Part shown: one piece after another, positions 1 through 5,691 of the stretch
Position numbering within the stretch: the first letter of the stretch is position 1
Layout: each line of letters begins with the position of its first letter
Assembly: GCA_938074585.1 (NCBI GenBank)
Contig: CALJEW010000053.1
Span: 1-5,958, forward strand
Source of the DNA: an uncultured Rhodospirillales bacterium
Lineage (GTDB): Bacteria > Pseudomonadota > Alphaproteobacteria > Rhodospirillales > Casp-alpha2
Reading direction: 5' to 3'
DNA length: 5,958 nt
Translations under genes and position numbers: made by a program
Notes under the pieces: generated by a model
The model's database searches: none
What the model saw: only the letters and a program-made list of their open reading frames with translations
What the model was told of the DNA's origin: nothing

Positions 1-341
1 GCAGATGCTTTGTAAGCAACATTATACCTCACTATTGAGCGCAAATTTGTGCCAGACAGCATCGTCTATTCAGACTGCTGGCGAGGTTATAACGTGCTGA
101 ATGTATCTGAATGCAAGCCTTTCCGTATCAATCATTCTAAACGGTTTGCAGACAAGAAAAATCACATCAACGGGATCGAGAGTTTCTGGTCACAAGCCAA
201 GCGCCATATGAGTAAGTTTAATGGTGTTTCAAAGCAGTATTTTGGGTTATTTTGAAGGAATGTGAGGAACGTTTTAACAACCCAAATTCGCAAACTCAAT
301 TAAGAATGATAAAACAGTGGGTTAAGCAGTATTTAACTTAG
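1..341 (+). pseudogene. IS1595-family (IS1016-like) transposase, 3' remnant, frameshifted
   Basis: This is the C-terminal part of a DDE transposase, which would have cut and joined insertion-sequence ends. The readable text includes IVYSDCWRGYNVL, then RINHSKRFADKKNHINGIES, then FWSQAKRHMSKFNG. This is the ISXO2/IS1016 signature: the Asp in SDCW and the Glu in NGIESFW fit the second and last acidic catalytic residues. The frame is closed by TAA at 13-15, readable again from about 16, and closed by TGA at 253-255. The tail LKECEERFNNPNSQTQLRM continues in another frame from 252 to TAG at 339-341, so one T appears to be lost from the T-run at 250-253. The copy is therefore dead. Its 5' part lies outside the window, and I could not identify a terminal inverted repeat after 341. 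Family assignment is confident; the IS1016 subgroup is recognised from motif similarity only. Confidence 0.85.
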
Positions 342-418
342 TTCGCTGGGTAAGCACCAAGATATTTATGCCAAGGCTTGCACCTAAGCGTGCCTAAGAT
401 TAGATTGAAGACTTCTAA

Positions 419-424
419 TATAAT
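419..424 (+). promoter_or_regulatory. Possible -10 box for yggT
   Basis: A perfect TATAAT lies 19 bases before the yggT ATG. At the expected distance upstream (396-401) the sequence is AAGATT, so there is no good -35 box, and transcription from here would give a very short leader. An AGGA at 426-429 is the only Shine-Dalgarno-like run, and it sits rather far (13 bases) from the ATG. The rest of 342-442 shows nothing else I can support. Confidence 0.25.
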
Positions 425-442
425 CAGGACCGGTAGATAAAA

Positions 443-742
443 ATGAGTGTAGTTTTAGGCCCGTTGTTGCAAGTACTTTTCATAGCCATTGATCTTTATA
501 TGTGGATCATCATTATTAGCATCATCCTAAGCTGGTTGATCAATTTTAATGTCGTGAACACCCAGAATAGATTTGTCTATATGGTTGGTGACTTTACCCA
601 TCGTGCGACAGAGCCATTGCTAGGTCGAATCCGAAATTTCTTACCCAATATGGGCGGTCTCGATTTGTCGCCGATGGTTTTGATTCTCGCTCTTATATTT
701 GTAAAAGGCGTTGTCCAAAACCTACTCTTGAAAATTGGCTAA
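443..742 (+). CDS. yggT: YggT family integral membrane protein
   Basis: This is an intact 99-residue protein of the YggT family, small inner-membrane proteins whose exact role is not settled (links to cell division, osmotic shock and membrane-protein function have been proposed for the wider family). A long hydrophobic segment covers about residues 4-31, and a second one about 76-97. Between them lies the conserved hydrophilic loop with NTQNRFVYMV, TEPLLGRIRNFLP and GGLDLSPMV, which are hallmark motifs of the family. The length is typical of the short, two-helix form. ATG at 443 is the only sensible start, although its Shine-Dalgarno is weak and distant. The stop overlaps the presumed start of the yggU remnant, and folD follows, an order often seen in Alphaproteobacteria. 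No lesion is visible, so it appears to be under selection while its neighbour yggU decays. Confidence 0.93.
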   Translation: MSVVLGPLLQVLFIAIDLYMWIIIISIILSWLINFNVVNTQNRFVYMVGDFTHRATEPLLGRIRNFLPNMGGLDLSPMVLILALIFVKGVVQNLLLKIG

Positions 743-1065
743 CAATCTATCACATATTTCTATTGCCCCAGATGGGCTGAGGATGCGTATTCGGTTGACG
801 CCAAACGCACAAAAAGACAGCATTGATTGAATTGTTGCCGATGAACAAGGAAGCGGGTTTTAAGGATTGCTATTGATGCTATTCCAGAGCAAGTCTGCGC
901 CAATAAAGCACTGATTAAATATGTCTCAATTATGGGAAATTCCAAAATCTAAAATAGCCTTGATTTGGGGGTTAAAAAGATCGAACAAAAAAGCTTCATA
1001 TTGATGCGGCAAGACCAAACGAATTGCAGAAGTTAGAAATCTGGGCCGCGTCTTTTGCCCCCTAA
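735..1065 (+). pseudogene. yggU: YggU / DUF167 family protein, multiply frameshifted
   Basis: This is a decayed member of the DUF167 (YggU, UPF0235) family, small conserved proteins of unknown function usually encoded beside yggT. Reading across frames reconstructs the family from end to end. From about 735: IAPDGLRMRIRLTPNAQKDS, then TGA at 828-830 where a Gly is expected, then IVADEQGSG. Near 858 the frame shifts to LRIAIDAIPEQ and ANKALIKY. Near 930 it returns to the first frame for LWEIPKSKIALIWGLKRSNK. From 994 a third frame reads LHIDAARPNELQKLEIWAAS and ends at TAA 1063-1065. That makes one in-frame stop and three frameshifts. The start is inferred: TTG at 735 would overlap the yggT stop, and ATG at 783 is the alternative. 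The original stop lies just upstream of the folD ribosome-binding site, as expected for a coupled operon. The short minus-strand ORF across 760-945 is a shadow. Confidence 0.85.
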
Positions 1066-1068
1066 ATT

Positions 1069-1074
1069 GGAGAG
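1069..1074 (+). promoter_or_regulatory. Ribosome-binding site that sets the folD start
   Basis: GGAGAG lies 7 bases before ATG 1082. It argues for that ATG over the in-frame TTG at 1055, which would add nine residues overlapping the end of the yggU remnant and has no Shine-Dalgarno of its own. Confidence 0.7.
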
Positions 1075-1081
1075 TTCAAAA

Positions 1082-1978
1082 ATGTCGACAGCCACACGAA
1101 TTGATGGAAAAGCCTTCGCCGCCGATGTCCGGGCACGGGTTGCGACTGAGATTGCCCAAATCAAAAAAAACCATAATCTTACACCGGGCTTGGCCGTTAT
1201 TCTCGTCGGCGATGATCCTGCTAGCCATGTTTACGTGCGCAACAAAACACAACAAACGGTCGAGGTCGGTATGGCATCATTCGAGCATCGCTTGGATGAC
1301 AAAACCCCCGAAGCAGATTTATTGGAACTTATCGATAAGCTCAATAAAGACCATGCCGTACATGGCATATTGGTTCAATTACCCCTGCCCAGCCATATCG
1401 CTGAAATCAAAATTTTAAGTGCAATTGACCCTGATAAAGATGTCGATGGATTTCATTTAATGAACGTCGGACGCTTATGGACCGGCGCTGACGCCTTGGT
1501 GCCCTGCACGCCATATGGATGCATTTTGCTGTTGAAAAAACATTTGGGTGATTTAACTGGCAAGCGGGCCTTAGTTCTGGGGCGCTCAAATATTGTCGGA
1601 AAGCCAATGGCAGCGTTATTGTTGGAAGAAAGTTGCACGGTTTCAATTGCTCATTCCCGTACGACCGATTTACCCGCCCGTTGCCGCGAAGCCGATATTT
1701 TAGTTGCCGCTGTCGGTCGACCCATGATGGTCAAAGGCGACTGGATCAAGCCGGGTGCTGTAATCATTGATGTGGGTATCAACCGCATTGATGCGCCAGA
1801 ACGCGGCGAAGGGAAAACCCGACTTGTGGGCGACGTTGATTTCAGTGCGGCCGAACAGGTCGCCAGCGCAATCACTCCCGTTCCGGGCGGCGTTGGCCCG
1901 ATGACTATCGCCTGTTTGCTTCGCAACACCGTAGTGGCCGCCTGTCGTCAAGCAAACATAGATATAACTAATATATAA
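1082..1978 (+). CDS. folD: Bifunctional methylenetetrahydrofolate dehydrogenase / methenyltetrahydrofolate cyclohydrolase
   Basis: FolD interconverts 5,10-methylene-, 5,10-methenyl- and 10-formyl-tetrahydrofolate in the cytosol, using NADP, and supplies one-carbon units for purines and formyl-Met-tRNA. The protein is 298 residues from ATG 1082, normal for the family (E. coli 288). The catalytic domain shows VGDDPASHVYVRNK with the Tyr51 and Lys55 of the YxxxK motif, then HGILVQLPLP (residues 94-103) and DKDVDGFH with Asp122. The NAD(P)-binding Rossmann domain shows GRSNIVGKP (167-175), ADILVAAVGRP, GAVIIDVGIN and GDVDF. The C-terminal signature ITPVPGGVGPMTIACLLRNT is complete. No lesion is seen. 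The segment after Lys55 reads TQQT rather than the RKAC-type sequence of E. coli; I take this as lineage variation, not damage. It is probably co-transcribed with yggT through the dead yggU. Confidence 0.98.
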   Translation: MSTATRIDGKAFAADVRARVATEIAQIKKNHNLTPGLAVILVGDDPASHVYVRNKTQQTVEVGMASFEHRLDDKTPEADLLELIDKLNKDHAVHGILVQLPLPSHIAEIKILSAIDPDKDVDGFHLMNVGRLWTGADALVPCTPYGCILLLKKHLGDLTGKRALVLGRSNIVGKPMAALLLEESCTVSIAHSRTTDLPARCREADILVAAVGRPMMVKGDWIKPGAVIIDVGINRIDAPERGEGKTRLVGDVDFSAAEQVASAITPVPGGVGPMTIACLLRNTVVAACRQANIDITNI

Positions 1979-1989
1979 GAACTAACCCG

Positions 1990-2017
1990 TTGAAATTACT
2001 AATTTTATTCATATATT
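1990..2017 (+). promoter_or_regulatory. Candidate sigma-70-type promoter for the zinc-ribbon gene
   Basis: TTGAAA at 1990-1995 and TATATT at 2012-2017 are each one base from consensus, with a 16-base spacer (TATTAA at 2014-2019 with 18 bases is an alternative). It lies just after the folD stop and about 100 bases before the next gene, which would otherwise lack a promoter. This is consensus matching in AT-rich DNA, so chance matches are likely. Confidence 0.35.
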
Positions 2018-2021
2018 AAAG

Positions 2022-2038
2022 TTCAAAATTATTTTGAA
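2022..2038. repeat. Perfect short palindrome downstream of the candidate promoter
   Basis: TTCAAAA at 2022-2028 and TTTTGAA at 2032-2038 are exact inverted copies around a TTA centre. An overlapping longer inverted repeat, AGTTC 2020-2024 with GAACT 2043-2047, surrounds it. The position, right where transcription from the candidate promoter would begin, would suit an operator. An AT-rich folD terminator is the other reading, but no T-run follows. Function is inferred. Confidence 0.35.
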
Positions 2039-2073
2039 AAGTGAACTAAACTTAACAAGGGTCATGACATTGA

Positions 2074-2105
2074 AGGGCGGATCTTTTAAAAGAGGGAAAA
2101 GCCCT
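2074..2105 (+). promoter_or_regulatory. Imperfect leader hairpin before the zinc-ribbon gene
   Basis: AGGGC at 2074-2078 pairs with GCCCT at 2101-2105, and inside lies the palindrome TCTTTTAAAAGA (2082-2093). The outer stem ends immediately before the Shine-Dalgarno AAGGA (2107-2111), which is 8 bases from the ATG at 2120. An RNA fold here could affect translation start. The inner stem is AT-only, so stability is doubtful. Confidence 0.3.
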
Positions 2106-2119
2106 AAAGGATATTTATA

Positions 2120-2326
2120 ATGAATGCTCAAATTTACCCAGTTGCGTGTCCAATTTGTGGGGAAAGTCAAAACACGCTTCCCGGTGTATTTGATCCCCAT
2201 TCCGAACCTTTTGGCCCGGTCACTTGCATGGTTTGCAATTATCAATTCTCAAAATCGGATTACTTAACTGGATTAGCCACCAAGGCAATTGCATATGCAG
2301 CCCTCAAAGGACCCGAAGAAAAATAA
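2120..2326 (+). CDS. Small protein with two CxxC pairs (zinc-ribbon type), function unknown
   Basis: This is an intact 68-residue protein that I cannot assign to a named family. Two metal-ligand pairs are visible: CPIC at residues 10-13 and CMVC at 36-39. Their 22-residue spacing is usual for a zinc ribbon with a structural Zn. The intervening segment, PGVFDPHSEPFGPVTC, is rich in Pro and Gly. The C-terminal third (SKSDYLTGLATKAIAYAALK) is predicted helical and not membrane-spanning. There is no signal peptide, so it is likely cytosolic. ATG 2120 is supported by AAGGA 8 bases upstream. The gene stands alone, with a candidate promoter before it and a terminator-like hairpin right after its stop. 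It is uninterrupted although the DNA on its 3' side is a pseudogene, and the Cys pattern argues that it is real and maintained. A longer frame-shifted ORF (2224-2466) overlapping its end is not a gene. Confidence 0.75.
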   Translation: MNAQIYPVACPICGESQNTLPGVFDPHSEPFGPVTCMVCNYQFSKSDYLTGLATKAIAYAALKGPEEK

Positions 2327-2348
2327 AAGCCACTAATGGCTTCTCTTC
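2327..2348 (+). terminator. Probable intrinsic terminator after the zinc-ribbon gene
   Basis: AAGCCA (2327-2332) and TGGCTT (2337-2342) form an exact 6-bp stem around a CTAA loop, starting directly after the TAA stop. A pyrimidine tract, CTCTTC, follows. The tract is not a pure T-run, so termination may be weak. The loop contains the first ATG of the nnrU remnant (2336). Confidence 0.5.
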
Positions 2349-2991
2349 CTCCTACCGTTGTTGCATTTCTGGCAACCTTTCGTTTTCCGGGATCAAGCCC
2401 CTACGCGCAGGATGTGTTAAGCTTTTCGGTAACCGCCTTTGTCTATGGTCTTTATTTCTATTATAAGCATTAGCGTTATTGCATGGTGGCATGGGCCTAT
2501 TTGCAAGCACCCTGTATGGAAATTTAGCCGTATCTGCCTCAGATGTGGTGGATAACTAAATTAAGTATGCCGATGGCCATTATTTTAATTGTCACCGGTA
2601 TTAGCTCTGCCAATTCCTTTTCGTTGGGAACGGGAGCGAATAACTTACCCCCCCCGACCCGGTATTGTAAGTTCATGCTAAGATTCTGCCTTGTGGGGGA
2701 TTTTGGTTTAGGCAATAACAAACATGGTGGTGAATGGCGATGGGCCAGTTTAATGTTATTTGGGCTTATGGGTCTGTTGGCTATGATTGGCCCGGTCGTG
2801 CACGATAAAGACGTAAAACCATATTCGGATTGTCTTATTGGCAGCAGCTTGTATCGGAGGTTAAAAAAGCACATAAATCGGCGGCATTCAAACAAGTAGG
2901 GCGGTTCCAATTCTATGCAGCACTCTATTTTTATGCCTTATTGTCTTAAGCGCATAACCCTTTAATTGGGGTTTCGCTGTTGGATCACTAG
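2336..2991 (+). pseudogene. nnrU: NnrU-family membrane protein, multiply frameshifted
   Basis: This is a decayed NnrU-like integral membrane protein; the family is associated with denitrification loci and its biochemistry is uncertain. The order of pieces across frames matches the family: VVAFLAT (near 2360); PLRAGCVKLFGNRLCLWSLF (near 2396-2460); AYLQAPCMEI, TAG at 2525-2527 where Trp is expected, then PYLPQMWWITKLSMPMAIIL and GISSANSFSLGTGA; RPGIV and SALWGF; a TAG at 2709-2711 followed by AITNMVVNGDG; SLMLFGLMGLLAMIGPVV; and finally FYAALYFYALLS, TAA 2947-2949, AHNPLIGVSLLDH ending at TAG 2989-2991. The WGF...VNGD...LMLFG and AHNPLIGV blocks are the family marks. The total of about 218 codons is close to a full-length NnrU. 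I count at least five frame changes and three in-frame stops. The 118-residue ORF at 2543-2899 is a partly coding fragment of this, not an intact gene. The start at 2336 is tentative. Confidence 0.72.
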
Positions 2992-2993
2992 AC

Positions 2994-3053
2994 ATGATGT
3001 CAAAACTTCCTGAAAACAAGGGATTGAGCCAACCGCCAACGAATGATAAATAG
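2994..3053 (+). other. 19-codon mini-ORF in frame with lepA, ended by TAG
   Basis: ATG-ATG at 2994 opens MMSKLPENKGLSQPPTNDK and stops at TAG 3051-3053, two codons before the lepA ATG at 3060 and in the same frame. A weak GGA (2982-2984) lies 9 bases before it. It could be a lost N-terminal extension of LepA, a leader peptide, or chance. It begins 3 bases after the end of the nnrU remnant. Confidence 0.25.
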
Positions 3054-3059
3054 CCCAAC

Positions 3060-4865
3060 ATGATAACAGAACTCTCAAAAATTCGCAATTTCTCGATCGT
3101 TGCTCACATCGATCATGGCAAATCAACCTTGGCAGATCGCTTGATCCATCTTTGCGGCGGCTTGACCGAACGCGAAATGAAAGAACAAGTTCTCGACTCC
3201 ATGGATATCGAGCGCGAACGGGGCATCACTATTAAAGCTCAGACCGTGCGCTTGGATTACAAAGCCAAAGACGGGGAAACGTATGTATTGAACCTAATGG
3301 ACACACCGGGCCACGTCGATTTCACCTATGAAGTCAGCCGTTCCTTGGCAGCGTGTGAAGGGTCGTTGTTGGTTGTCGATGCCAGCCAAGGGGTTGAAGC
3401 ACAAACCTTGGCCAACGTTTATTTAGCCATGGAAAACGATCACGAAATCCTTCCTGTTCTAAATAAAATCGATTTACCCGCGTCTGAACCTCAACAGGTT
3501 ATGGACCAAATTGAAGAAGTGATCGGCATTGATACTTCTGAAGCCTATATGATTTCAGCCAAAACCGGTGCAGGTATCCCTGAAGTGTTAGAAGGGATTG
3601 TAACCAAATTACCTGCGCCCACTGGTGATCCCGATGCGCCTCTAAAAGCGCTTTTGGTCGATAGCTGGTATGATCCGTATTTGGGCGTGATGATTTTGGT
3701 TCGCGTTAAAGACGGTATTTTGAAGCACGGCATGAAAATCGAAATGATGGGATCGGGCGGCACGTACAATATTGAACAGGTCGGCATCTTTCGGCCCAAA
3801 CCTGAAAAAGTCGATCAATTAGGCCCGGGCGAAGTGGGCTACTTTACCGGGGCCATCAAAACTGTTGCCGATACATCGGTTGGTGACACAATCACCGAAG
3901 AGCGGCGTCCAGCAGCAGAACCTTTAGTCGGCTTCAAACCCTCCGTTCCGGTGGTCTTTTGTGGTATGTTCCCAACCGATACCGGGCAATATGAAGAATT
4001 ACGCGATTCCCTACAAAAACTTCATTTAAACGATGCAAGCTTCCATCATGAAGCCGAGAGCTCGGCTGCTTTGGGGTTGGGATTCCGCTGTGGATTCTTA
4101 GGTTTGTTGCATTTAGAAATCGTCCAAGAACGCTTGGAGCGGGAGTTTGATCTCGATTTGATCACCACGGCCCCGAGTGTTGTCTATCGCTTGCACTTGA
4201 ATAAAGGCGAGATGATGGAAATGCACAATCCGGTTGATATGCCCGACGTCACCAAAATTGATTACATTGAAGAGCCTTGGATCAAAGCTACTATCATGGT
4301 ACCTGATGAATACTTAGGCCCTATTTTAAGCTTGTGCCAAGAGCGCCGGGGCGAACAGGTCGAGCTAACCTATGTTGGTAAACGAGCTATGGTGGTTTAT
4401 AAATTGCCATTGAACGAAGTGGTTATCGATTTCTATGATCGCTTAAAGTCAATTTCACGGGGTTATGCCAGCTTTGATTATGAATTGGACGATTATGTTG
4501 AGGCCGATTTAGTCAAAGTCTCAATTTTGGTTAATGCGGAACCCGTCGATGCCTTATCGTTTATGGTTCACGCCAGCCATGCCGAACATCGCGGCAGGTC
4601 CATTTGCGAGCGCTTGAAAGAGTTGATCCCACGCCAATTGTTCAAAATTGCCGTACAAGCAGCGATTGGCGGCAAAGTAATTGCGCGCTCTACCGTGAAT
4701 GCCATGCGCAAAGATGTGACGTCCAAATGTTATGGTGGTGATATTACACGGAAGAAAAAGCTGTTGGAAAAACAGAAAAAGGGTAAAAAGCGGATGCGCC
4801 AATTCGGCAACGTCGAAATTCCACAATCAGCCTTTTTAGCCGCATTAAAAACTGGCGAAGGTTAA
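3060..4865 (+). CDS. lepA: Elongation factor 4 (LepA), back-translocating GTPase
   Basis: LepA is a ribosome-associated translational GTPase that helps translation and initiation under stress and can move tRNAs backward on stalled ribosomes. The 601-residue length matches the family (E. coli 599). The GTPase domain holds G1 AHIDHGKST (15-23), the switch region ERERGITIKAQT (51-62), G3 DTPGH (81-85), G4 NKID (135-138) and G5 SAKTG. Domain II follows (VDSWYDPYLGVMILVRVKDG). EF-G-like domains III and V contain LGLGFRCGFLGLLHLEI and the block around SFMVHASHAEHRGRSICERL. The LepA-specific C-terminal tail is complete: YGGDITRKKKLLEKQKKGKK, then RMRQFGNVEIPQSAFLAALK. ATG 3060 gives the usual start just before IRNFSIVAHIDHG, but no clear Shine-Dalgarno precedes it. 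The minus-strand ORFs inside it are shadows. No lesions are seen. Confidence 0.98.
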   Translation: MITELSKIRNFSIVAHIDHGKSTLADRLIHLCGGLTEREMKEQVLDSMDIERERGITIKAQTVRLDYKAKDGETYVLNLMDTPGHVDFTYEVSRSLAACEGSLLVVDASQGVEAQTLANVYLAMENDHEILPVLNKIDLPASEPQQVMDQIEEVIGIDTSEAYMISAKTGAGIPEVLEGIVTKLPAPTGDPDAPLKALLVDSWYDPYLGVMILVRVKDGILKHGMKIEMMGSGGTYNIEQVGIFRPKPEKVDQLGPGEVGYFTGAIKTVADTSVGDTITEERRPAAEPLVGFKPSVPVVFCGMFPTDTGQYEELRDSLQKLHLNDASFHHEAESSAALGLGFRCGFLGLLHLEIVQERLEREFDLDLITTAPSVVYRLHLNKGEMMEMHNPVDMPDVTKIDYIEEPWIKATIMVPDEYLGPILSLCQERRGEQVELTYVGKRAMVVYKLPLNEVVIDFYDRLKSISRGYASFDYELDDYVEADLVKVSILVNAEPVDALSFMVHASHAEHRGRSICERLKELIPRQLFKIAVQAAIGGKVIARSTVNAMRKDVTSKCYGGDITRKKKLLEKQKKGKKRMRQFGNVEIPQSAFLAALKTGEG

Positions 4866-4932
4866 TTTTACTGGGGTAGTTCGGGACTGTAAATTCAAAA
4901 AAATTTTTCTGTCAAATATTTATAAATTTTCT

Positions 4933-5555
4933 TCATAAATTTTGGTTATCCCTGCCCACATAATGGAACAAAGGCTGGTGCTCTTCCAATTTTATTGGAA
5001 TAGGAAATATTGGGAGCACGCCCTGTTCAATTAAATGGAGCGTGGCCGGCTGATTGAGCATAAAACGGCTACTATTCTACTTACTATAGGCATTCTTTAA
5101 TCTCGCAACAGAATGGGATTACCTGCTAATTTTGTGCTTCGCATGCTTTTCTTGACTCAATCGGTCCATAATTATACCTAAGGGTTTCGTCTCTCGGATT
5201 AGTGTATTTGGGTGCCCTCATATATAACTTTTAATGTCTAAAACGGGGTCTTTCGTAAGCACCAATTTACGGGCAAGCGTCTTCTTTATGTCTTATAAAC
5301 CAATCATCATACTATCGAATTTCCGGCTATTAAAATCCCGTAAACTGCGTCGTGCAGTAAGCTCCAAAAATTGGGTCTTACATCCAAGCTCTTTGTAGAT
5401 GTAAATTATAATATCTGCAATGATGCCGGAGGAATTAATCCGTGGCCCGTCACGATTTCTGCGGAGGATATTAAAGGTTCAGTCGCTTGTAGGGAGGATA
5501 CACAACATGGGGCAACAAAAAGAATGTAAATCAAAAGTTTAAGAAAATATTGCAA
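4933..5555 (-). pseudogene. Periplasmic solute-binding protein (family 3, amino-acid-binding type), decayed
   Basis: Read on the minus strand from TTG 5555, the start is MQYFLKLLIYILFVAP, then CCVSSLQA, a good Sec signal peptide with cleavage expected after LQA. Then comes TEPLISSAEIVTGHGLIPP. Near 5425-5432 the frame shifts, and the rest lies in one frame: GIIADIIIYIYKELGCKTQF, LELTARRSLRDFNSRKFDSM, MIGL, TAA 5293-5295, DIKKTLARKLVLTKDPVLDI, TGA 5218-5220, TAA 5119-5121, TAG 5077-5079, FMLNQPATLHLIEQGVLPIF, and HYVGRDNQNL to TGA 4933-4935. The pattern (IVTG..PP, then LR..NS.KFD.MMIGL, then T..PVLDIKSY, then LNQPATLHLI) is that of SBP_bac_3 proteins of amino-acid ABC importers. Weak homology continues past 4933, so the true end may be nearer 4880. 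No transporter genes are adjacent in the window. Confidence 0.65.
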
Positions 5556-5562
5556 GCGATGG

Positions 5563-5570
5563 CCTCACCT
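5563..5570 (-). promoter_or_regulatory. Ribosome-binding site of the solute-binding-protein pseudogene
   Basis: On the minus strand AGGTGAGG sits 7 bases before the TTG at 5555. Its survival fixes the start of the decayed gene and supports the signal-peptide reading frame. Confidence 0.5.
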
Positions 5571-5595
5571 AAGAAAAGAAATTTCTATATACTTA

Positions 5596-5619
5596 ATGCG
5601 ATTTTATAAAAAAACGCAT
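5596..5619. repeat. Inverted repeat with A/T-run centre between two minus-strand genes
   Basis: ATGCG (5596-5600) and CGCAT (5615-5619) are exact inverted copies. The inside continues pairing (TTTT with AAAA) after one A-A mismatch. On the minus strand the 3' arm is not followed by a T-run, but a T7 run lies inside it (5608-5614). It may act as a weak terminator for the acidic-protein gene that ends at 5692, or as an operator overlapping the promoter candidate at 5601-5628. Confidence 0.35.
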
Positions 5620-5628
5620 AATTCTCAA
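5601..5628 (-). promoter_or_regulatory. Candidate promoter of the solute-binding-protein pseudogene
   Basis: On the minus strand TTGAGA (5628-5623) and TAAAAT (5606-5601) are spaced by 16 bases, close to the sigma-70 consensus. It points at the decayed gene, giving a leader of roughly 40 bases. The match is in AT-rich DNA and is tentative. Confidence 0.3.
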
Positions 5629-5691
5629 TATGATTATAGTTTCTTACCTTCTATATTTTTGTCAGGTATGGCTAAATATGATCCTTTAATC

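Noticed and set aside
349..361. Shared word GTAAGCACCAA near 350 and near 5256 as a direct repeat or attachment site
   Set aside because: Only about 11 bases match with no extension on either side, and the second copy lies inside the solute-binding pseudogene. Chance is sufficient.
1055..1081. TTG at 1055 as the folD start
   Set aside because: It lies within the end of the yggU remnant and has no ribosome-binding site. ATG 1082 has GGAGAG at the right distance and gives the usual FolD N-terminus.
1407..1951. Minus-strand ORFs inside folD (and similar ones inside lepA)
   Set aside because: They lie wholly within strong conserved genes on the other strand and show no family motif.
2543..2899. 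118-residue ORF as an intact hypothetical protein
   Set aside because: Only parts of this frame match the NnrU family; the matching pieces before, between and after lie in other frames.
4973..5022. Nested inverted repeats (GTGCTC/GAGCAC and TTCCAAT/ATTGGAA) as a structured RNA or lepA terminator
   Set aside because: They fall inside the readable C-terminal part of the solute-binding-protein pseudogene (LIEQGVLPIF region) and have no T-run, so they are best explained as coding sequence symmetry by chance.
735..5555. Stop-codon reassignment as the explanation for in-frame stops
   Set aside because: TAA, TGA and TAG all occur and frameshifts accompany them, while folD and lepA read normally, so gene decay explains the pattern.
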